A stretch of DNA of 64,000 bases from Brachynemurus nebulosus (lineage: Eukaryota; Arthropoda; Insecta; Neuroptera; Myrmeleontidae): assembly GCA_035578155.1 (NCBI GenBank), contig JAPWDM010000005.1, positions 31,860,108 through 31,924,107 on the forward strand, in the 5' to 3' direction. A program made the translations under genes and the position numbers. Below are positions 57,165-64,000 of the stretch, in pieces. Position 1 is the stretch's first letter. Each line of letters starts with the position of its first letter. The notes beneath the pieces are model-generated. The model was given only the letters and a program-made list of their open reading frames with translations, searched no databases and was not told where the DNA came from.

Positions 57165-57250
57165 GATTGAAGACCTTGATTTTACTACCTCATGGTCCAT
57201 AATCACTCTGCTTTACAATCCAATAGGCCATATTCACCGTGACTTTGCTA
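57165..57250 (+). repeat. ~45-bp tandem repeats, left block
   Basis: Two units of the TTACTACC..ATGGTCCATAATCAC type, the same repeat as at 58190-58385. Confidence 0.65.
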
Positions 57251-58189
57251 CCTAAGTAGTCGTCCATACTGCGCGCGATACTGGACCGAGCGTTACCGTA
57301 CTGAGCGAGACCGAGCGAGTCTGAATCAAGCTAGTGTTCATACTGCTTGCTGTTTTGTATTATCTGCGATTTGCTGAATTTGACAGATCACTGTAACTGT
57401 CAGTTTATTTTCCATAATTATTATTTATACATTATTATACACATCGGAATTTTATTATATTGAATAATTTTGGGTATACAAACGTTTCTGTAATAGGGCA
57501 AACTATTTAAAATGAATAATTTTATTTTATATACTTACTTTTTGGAAAGTAATGTAAGGTGACCTTTAGGACAAAAAAGGCTCTTTAGAAATCGTTTTCA
57601 CTGGGTCCATGAATTTACTTCAAGAACGACAAGATCCATAAAAATTTTTGAGGGTACTTTACAATGACTTCTAGTACCTTCGATTATATTTTAATTTAAT
57701 TATTAAACCATTTAAATTTATTTTTTTAAATATACTGCCATACTCTGGCAACAAAAAACTTGGTTGTGGTTATTCCTATGTTTTTGATCTCACAATGCTT
57801 GGCGTAAATAAATTTCATTTATTAATAATTCGATGTCCATTTTTATCTTATTATTATTATATGTTTTAAATAATACAAAATAAATATTATATATGTATAT
57901 ATTATTACGACCCAGTAACAATGGATAAAAACGATAAAAACGGCAAAACACACAACAGAAAGTACAACAAACGAAATCAGCTTGAAAACGCTTGAAAAAT
58001 ATCAAACTTGTTTGACATTTAGCAAATCAGCTCGGTCCGGACTCGCATCGCATCGCTCGGCAACCCGTTTGAGTCGGCCATGTGTTTTAACATGTACATT
58101 AAAATGTATTTGTTTAATAAAATAGCATGTACTCGCTCGGCATCGTTCTGCTGTTACTCGCTTTCTGTGTGCACGTACACTTATAGTCC
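57251..58189. other. Probable insertion splitting the 45-bp repeats
   Basis: About 940 bp of different composition separates two blocks of the same tandem repeat. It is GC-richer at its ends, with reiterated GAGCGAGACCGAGCGAG-type motifs, and AT-rich in the middle. No convincing TIR or ORF. Confidence 0.4.
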
Positions 58190-58385
58190 AAAATGAATTT
58201 ACTACCCAATGGTTCATATTCACTGTGGCTTTGCTACTTTGTGGCCCATAATCACTATGATCTTACTACCGAATGATTCATATTTAGCGTGACTTTACTA
58301 CTGGTGATCCATAATCACTATGACCTTACTACCTAATTGTCCATTCTCTCCGTGACTTTACTACGGTGTAGTCCGCGATCACTGT
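58190..58385 (+). repeat. ~45-bp tandem repeats, right block
   Basis: Four to five units of TTACTACC..ATGGTTCATATTCAC..TGACTTTACTAC with variable edges. Confidence 0.7.
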
Positions 58386-58531
58386 GTTCTTTCTAATAAT
58401 TAATTATTAGTCGAATTTTCTCCGAAAAATTAGACTTATACAGTCTATACGATAAGAGCTGCGAGAGGCGAGAGTAGGGGCGCTATCCGTTTTCGGACCC
58501 GTAGAACACGAATATGTAGAAAAAAAAAATG

Positions 58532-58535
<4 letters not shown>

Positions 58536-58581
<46 letters not shown>
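58536..58581. repeat. (TA)n microsatellite
   Basis: About 45 bp of TA. Confidence 0.95.
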
Positions 58582-58584
<3 letters not shown>

Positions 58585-58894
58585 CCCGCCACCTTTTAAT
58601 TTGTGTAGCGCCGCCCTATGGAAGTTAAGAGATGAAATTTGGTAAATGGGGCTCATTTTCGAGGCACCTCATACTATCAAAGTGGGGTCAAATTTTGGGC
58701 AAATTTTTTTTCTGACCCGACCTTTAAGGGGGTGGTGGGGGGCGGAAAAGCAATAAAACTTTTTCAAACCGGTTTTAAATAATGTTTCGGTCAATTATCT
58801 ACAACACATCCAAAACTCAGGTTTTCTAGGATGATATGGTGGGAGTAGAGGGGGGAAAAACGATTTTCGCTGGATCTAACAGGCCCCCAGCCCC

Positions 58895-59500
58895 CCAGAA
58901 TTAATGTAGAGGGTTGAAATTTGGTGTGTTGATAAAGTTCGTACCTAGGTTGTGCTTTTTGGAGGTTTTAATATTTTACCCCCCACCCCCCTCATTTTTA
59001 AGCTACAATTTCATGCATTTTCGACGTTTTCGAAGTTTGTACCACTCGCACAGGTCACCCGAATAAACCTAGAGGGCTGAAATTTTGTATTCGGATTGAG
59101 TTAGTATCAAGGGGGTGCCTTTTGGGGGTCTCGACTTTTAACCCCTACCCCCACCATTTTTATACCCAAAAGAACATGATTTTTCTTGTTTTTTAACAGT
59201 TTCGTTCGGGTCAAAATCTCCCCAAATAAACCTAGAGGGCTGAAATTTGGTGTACAGGTTAAGCTAATAGCCAGACACTGTTTTTTGGAGGTTTCAACTT
59301 TTAACCCTTACCCCCACGATTTTGACGCCAATATTTCCTTAATTTTTTTGCTTGTTTTCTAACACGTCTAGAGACTCCATAAGGAAACCTAGAGGGCTGA
59401 AATTTTGTACGTGTATTCAGTTAGTATCCAGCTAGTACCTTGTAGGGAGTCCGCATCACTTTTCCCCCCACTTCTCCCATTTTTACATCGGAATTGAATG
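58895..59500 (+). repeat. ~160-bp tandem repeats, four units
   Basis: Each unit begins CCTAGAGGGCTGAAATTTTG (near 59069, 59231, 59388; a diverged one near 58908), followed by a GTTAGTATC block and a C-rich TTAACCCCTACCCCCACC block. Non-coding. Confidence 0.8.
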
Positions 59501-59730
59501 CTATTGTTAAATGTGTTTTAAAAGCATTATGTTTATTCTAAATACAAGTAGGCGAATAGTAATTTTAAAAAATTTAAAAAAAAGTGAATACAATTTTTTA
59601 ACAAATGAAATACATACATATTAAGTAATTTGCAAATGTTATTAAAGTCACTGTTTATTTATTTATTTAATTATTATTTAGGAATTTTGGATTTTTATTA
59701 TTTATAAAATAGAAATTTTGGATTTTTTTG

Positions 59731-60435
59731 GAAAGAAAAAATATCTTCATAAAAGCCTTCCAGTTTACTATTTAAGTTCCTTTTTTAATATTTAAAAGTA
59801 AAACACAAAGGCAATTGGCGGATAAGCATGGATGGAAATGCCCTCGTACGAATTGTGTTGGCTTTTTCCCTGTTAACTTCTATCGGCACAAAATTGAAAT
59901 TTACTGAGATTCAGCCCTTAAAAACTTAAAATCTTTTTATAAAGCCCCGATCAACCGGACACTCATTATCAGTTTTGAAACCACCAAAATTACAAATCGC
60001 TTGTGGACTTTCAATTATATTTCGCTTGTAGACACTCAATACTGAAGAAATAATTTTTTATTTTTTATTTTTTTTATTTTTTATTATTTTTTTTTTTTTT
60101 TTTTTTTTTGAAAGAAAAAATAATCTTTATAAAGGCCTTCCAGTTTACTATTTAAGGTCCTTTTTTAATATTTAAAACTAAAACATAAAGGCAATTAGCG
60201 GATAAACATGGACAGAAATGCCCTCGTAAGAATTGTGTTGGTTTTTTTTCTGCTACCTGTTTTCGGCACAAAATTGAAATTTACTGAGATACAGCCCTTA
60301 AATACTTAGAACCTTTTTTTAAAGCCTCGATCAGCCGAACACTCATCACCAGTTTTGAAACCAACAAAATGACAATTCGGTTGTAGACTTTCAATCACAT
60401 TTCGCTTGTAAACATTCAATACCGAAGATGAAGGG
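59731..60435 (+). repeat. ~380-bp tandem duplication
   Basis: 59731-60045 and 60110-60435 are diverged direct copies (GCCTTCCAGTTTACTATTTA, AAATGCCCTCGTA, TTTCGCTTGTA), separated by a T-rich run. No ORF. Confidence 0.85.
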
Positions 60436-60531
60436 GAAAATTCGACTACCGTGATGGGGCCCCCGCTGCTCACGGCGTTTTTATTTTTACAATATAAATT
60501 CTATATATGGATACATGCTTCAATACCGTCA

Positions 60532-60636
60532 GTACGTGATCAGTAATAGTGTCAGTATTTTGGAGTACTGACAATATTACTGATACTCCAATAGTGTCAG
60601 TACTCCAAAATACTGACACTATTACTGATCGTGTAC
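60532..60636. repeat. 42-bp-arm hairpin
   Basis: Arms 60532-60573 and 60595-60636 pair with only two mismatches; the inner 32 bp are exact. The 21-nt loop itself repeats pieces of the arm (ATTACTGATACTCCA), so the structure looks built from short inverted units. Confidence 0.9.
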
Positions 60637-60897
60637 AGGCCACCGTAGAGGCAAGAATGAAATTTATGACCGACAAATTTCATTTAAAGCTACTCTACAA
60701 ATTTTCATTTAAACTGTTTAGTCTACATTGGCAATAAATAATCGATAACACCTACGTATTTATGTGACATTTAAATTTTATATAACAGTGCCTGTCTGGA
60801 AATGAAAATAAGGAAAACTGTTTTTAGGGTTCCGTAGTAAGCAAAGAGCTATTATAATTTGTTCATTTATGCACCTACTGAAATGAAATTTTTTTTA

Positions 60898-62429
60898 GAG
60901 CCAAAACACACGTACCACGCGACACGACGGCCACTTTTTTGTCGTGTGGCTGTATTGTGGTTCGTGTGTCTTAGGCGACCACTTGCGAGCCACTTTTTAG
61001 TGGCCGAATGGCGTGCAATCACTGTTGTATAACATCAACGCCACCAATATTGTCTATCATTTACAGAGTAGTACTGGTAAGTGGTACCCATATTGATATA
61101 GAAGAATATGGATGGAGACTATTTCTTAAGAGAGAGACAAGATATAAAATAATATGATATGTTAGAATGAATACGTAGATTCATTTGAATGTACCACAAA
61201 AAATAAAAAACAGAAGAGTAAATATGCACTAAAACACGCGACCAGGTCGTGTATAAGGTCGATGCTACAAAAAATTAAATTTAAAAAAAAAAAATTAATA
61301 AACGTAATACACCGCAAGTATAACATTTGGGTAAGTAAATATGGTATTTATCAATAAATACAACCATTTGTAGCGAAAATTTGTTTATTTTTCTAAATTT
61401 TGCCGAAATACCGAAAAAGGAATTACTCTACGTAAATAAGGAATTCGTTTTTTATTTAAAATATATGACAATAACGACAAAAATTTTAAAAATATTGTAA
61501 AAAATAAATTGATGTAAAAATTAAAATACAGGTTATATTGACACATCATTTCAATGGCGTCTTTTATGTAAAATTAATGAGCATATAAAAATTTAACTTC
61601 AAGATTATGTATTTTGTTTGTATTTATTTATTTATTAATAAAATGACAATTTAATAACTGTATAGTTTTATTTATGATTGTATCTACCCTTATCAAGAAG
61701 ATTTGTCTTATTAGTGGTACAAAACTATAAACCAAAACATAATTTTTTTACAAAAATAGTTATAAATTGTAAATAACCGATTAATTTGAGCAATTTTTAT
61801 TTTCAGTTTATAGTAATTTATAATATTCTTTAAGCACCGTTAAAAAATATAATGATTTAGTAAACAATTAAGAATTCGAAAAATTAACTGATAATATAAT
61901 CGAACAGTATTCTTAAGGAGTGGATTATTGAATCAAATAGAACAGATATTGAAAATAATTAATTAATTGTTTATGTTTTTATATATAAATCACAATTATA
62001 AACAAAATATACTAAATATATTGTTTTAAAAGCAATGGCAATGTTTTAATTACATTAAAACCGCTACTGTTTATTTACAAAATGACGTCATTCATAATAA
62101 ACACGTTAAGATTCATGATATGTTGATCAGTATTTTGGAAAAGGCTCCTTCCTTTACAATATTATATACCTTTCCTTTTTCCATGGTGGTACTTATGGAT
62201 CTGTCGCTTATAAATCGTCCACTAATCGCAAGTTTTGGCCACTAACAACGACACTCAACGACAGTAGACGACACATTGCGACAGTGTCCGATTACGACGA
62301 CAAGTTGTGGTCTGTGTGTCTTGAAATCTGTCTTTCCATAAGAAAACTACATGCGTACATACCCGACAACGGAGCGCCACTATTTTGTCGCTGTTGCGTG
62401 ATCGTCGCCTGGTACGTGTGTCTTGGCTC
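60898..62429. mobile_element. TTA-flanked element (PIF/Harbinger-like), non-autonomous
   Basis: Ends GAGCCAAAACACACGTACCA and the complement of GAGCCAAGACACACGTACCA, each bordered by TTA (60895-60897, 62430-62432). Both subterminal zones are rich in CGAC/GTCG. The 1.5-kb AT-rich centre has no transposase. Confidence 0.82.
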
Positions 62430-62824
62430 TTAGCAACAAAATTTTTTTTTAAAGAACGTTGAATAGTGTAAAACGATAGGAATGAAAATTTTTCCCCCAT
62501 GAACCCGTTATTATATGCCACATCGTTTACCACTTTTCACTTTTAAATTTTAAAGTGACATCAACACTCTGGACACAGTAGGCAACAACACTTAAGCAAG
62601 AACTTTCAATTAAAACTTTGATCGATAACTTGAACAGATTTAAACAATCAAATTATTATGCTACCGAACCTGATCGTGCGCCTGTTCCACACGCTTTTGC
62701 CTAATTTTTATTATATACTTAATCACTTCCATGAACCAAATCAATCAACTTCCATCTTGTATTTACTATGTACGTATAATTCAAGTTCTATTTCCGAGCA
62801 CCATTTTAAAAATATATGTATATA

Positions 62825-63338
62825 TAGGGGTGAGTTTTTTGAGAGTTACCATTTTTATTCGAGTTTTAAATGAGAATTTTCGTTTAAAATATTTTAACAA
62901 TAAATTTAAGTAAAAAAAGGTTTTTATTAAAAAGTGGACTAGAACGTATAAAATAACTTCTGAGTGAAGTTTTAAGCAAGGTACAACATAATTTATAAAA
63001 TCTTGAGGCGTTATTATTAATTATTTCGGTTTCAGATGTAAGTAATCACTTTACTTTACTTCTCAGTAATTACTCAACTTAGTTAAACGCCTTTAGCTTT
63101 TATAAATTGTGTTGCACATTGCTTCAAATTTCACTCAAAAAATTTTATACTTTTTAGTCCATTTTTAAATAAAAATTTTGATTTAAAAACTTTTTTTACT
63201 TAAGTTTAGAAGATAAACTACCTGCTATGCCACCTATTAATTCCTGGTTCATTTCTTAGAAAAAACAGTAAAACTAAGTACTACTACAACTGTTTTCTGA
63301 GTAAGGTTTTGATTAACTCTCAAAAAACTCATCCTGTG
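62825..63338. mobile_element. Foldback MITE, ~515 bp
   Basis: TGAGTTTTTTGAGAGTTA occurs at the left and inverted at the right (near 63312-63332). The two halves are diverged inverted copies over much of their length (TTTTTATTAAAAAGTGGACT vs its complement). Superfamily and exact ends uncertain. Confidence 0.6.
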
Positions 63339-64000
63339 TATACTATTGGTACATTACCTACATAAAACGTTAAAGAAGCAATTGCTTGATTTGACAACAT
63401 CAATAAAAATAATATTGATACTACACTACCGTAACAAAATTACTAAACATTTCCCTGCAATTTCATAAGGAAGGATACAGTTGACGACAACTTTTGTCGT
63501 GATACTGCCTGTATACACTACCTTATGTACAGTGTTTCAATATGCATTAGAGTTACATGAGAAACATATTTACTCTACGGTCGTACGTGAATGAGTCAAT
63601 GTTATCTTAGTGTAAGATGTGACAGTAGCCGTGACAGTTGAATAATAATGACACAGACGGTGACGTGACGGTGTGACACGTTTATGTAGTGTATTCCAAT
63701 CTAATGTAGCATTTATATTTATTTATAACCCACTATTTACCAGTCTACTGTTCAAGCTAGTAAGTATAGACTGATCTATTGAGGATAACATGGAGTAAGT
63801 AGTTAAATCAAAATTTATATAATATTTATTGAGCGAATTTTTATGAGGTTTTTACTCGATATATGGGGATATATAGGTCATGCATAAGCTCAATGAATCA
63901 GAGTGTTGCTACCCAGATCACTCTAATTCAAATCATTTTTATAAAATGTTAACTAAAATTTTTCAAAGCAAAGCAAAAAAATTCCTCAAGGCGTTAAAAC
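63339..64000. other. Spacer to window end
   Basis: No gene or repeat boundary recognised. Confidence 0.45.

Overview
The window is AT-rich eukaryotic DNA with no host gene that I can recognise. It looks like a repeat-dense part of an arthropod genome, probably an insect: a Polinton/Maverick with a GT-AG intron and TATA/TCAGT-type core promoters, a Dong/R4-type retrotransposon in TAA microsatellites, many TA-, TTAA-, TWA- and 8-bp-TSD DNA transposon remnants, and long (TA)n tracts. Species cannot be fixed from sequence alone. There are no rRNA, tRNA or CRISPR features that I can support.

Layout. 1-15.8 kb: non-coding DNA with decayed or non-autonomous DNA transposons (long-TIR element 719-2628 with a transposase fragment, mariner-like 5144-5540, hAT-like 8386-8807, Tc1 transposase remnant near 10.5 kb, TTAA element 11870-13769). 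15,860-32,461: a 16.6-kb Polinton/Maverick bounded by 972-bp terminal inverted repeats (identical by eye over the outer ~953 bp) and a 6-bp direct duplication GCTAGC. 32.5-40.6 kb: more MITE-type elements. 40,622-49,290: a stack of Dong/R4-type non-LTR elements on the minus strand, each separated by (TTA)n: a short 3' fragment, an ORF-less element whose 5' end folds like an HDV-type self-cleaving ribozyme, a full-length element with an intact 1,396-codon ORF, and a chimera of the two families. 49.9-56.3 kb: a foldback family with (TA)n cores, and a 3.5-kb TIR element holding a ~120-bp satellite. 56.3-64 kb: short tandem repeats, a 1.5-kb TWA-TSD element, a striking 42-bp-arm hairpin, and spacer DNA.

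The Polinton carries a virion-type gene set. Rightward from the left end: spliced protein-primed family B DNA polymerase and a 249-aa zinc-ribbon-like protein. Leftward in the middle: A32-like packaging ATPase, a 328-aa conserved protein, a small protein resembling the shaft start of tail fibres, and an rve integrase with chromodomain that is split by one frameshift. Rightward on the right: a 99-aa protein, a PLA2/pX-like protein, adenain-like protease, minor capsid (penton-like), a 63-aa protein, major capsid and a 161-aa protein, tightly overlapped. Polymerase and integrase would replicate and insert it; ATPase, protease and the two capsid proteins form a morphogenesis module. Only the integrase is visibly damaged, and TIR identity points to a young insertion.

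Most interesting: the ribozyme-capped ORF-less retroelement and its chimera with Dong, the 18 x 21-bp minisatellite inside the Polinton, the fibre-like protein, the duplicated splice donor of the polymerase intron, and several perfect long palindromes outside the Polinton.
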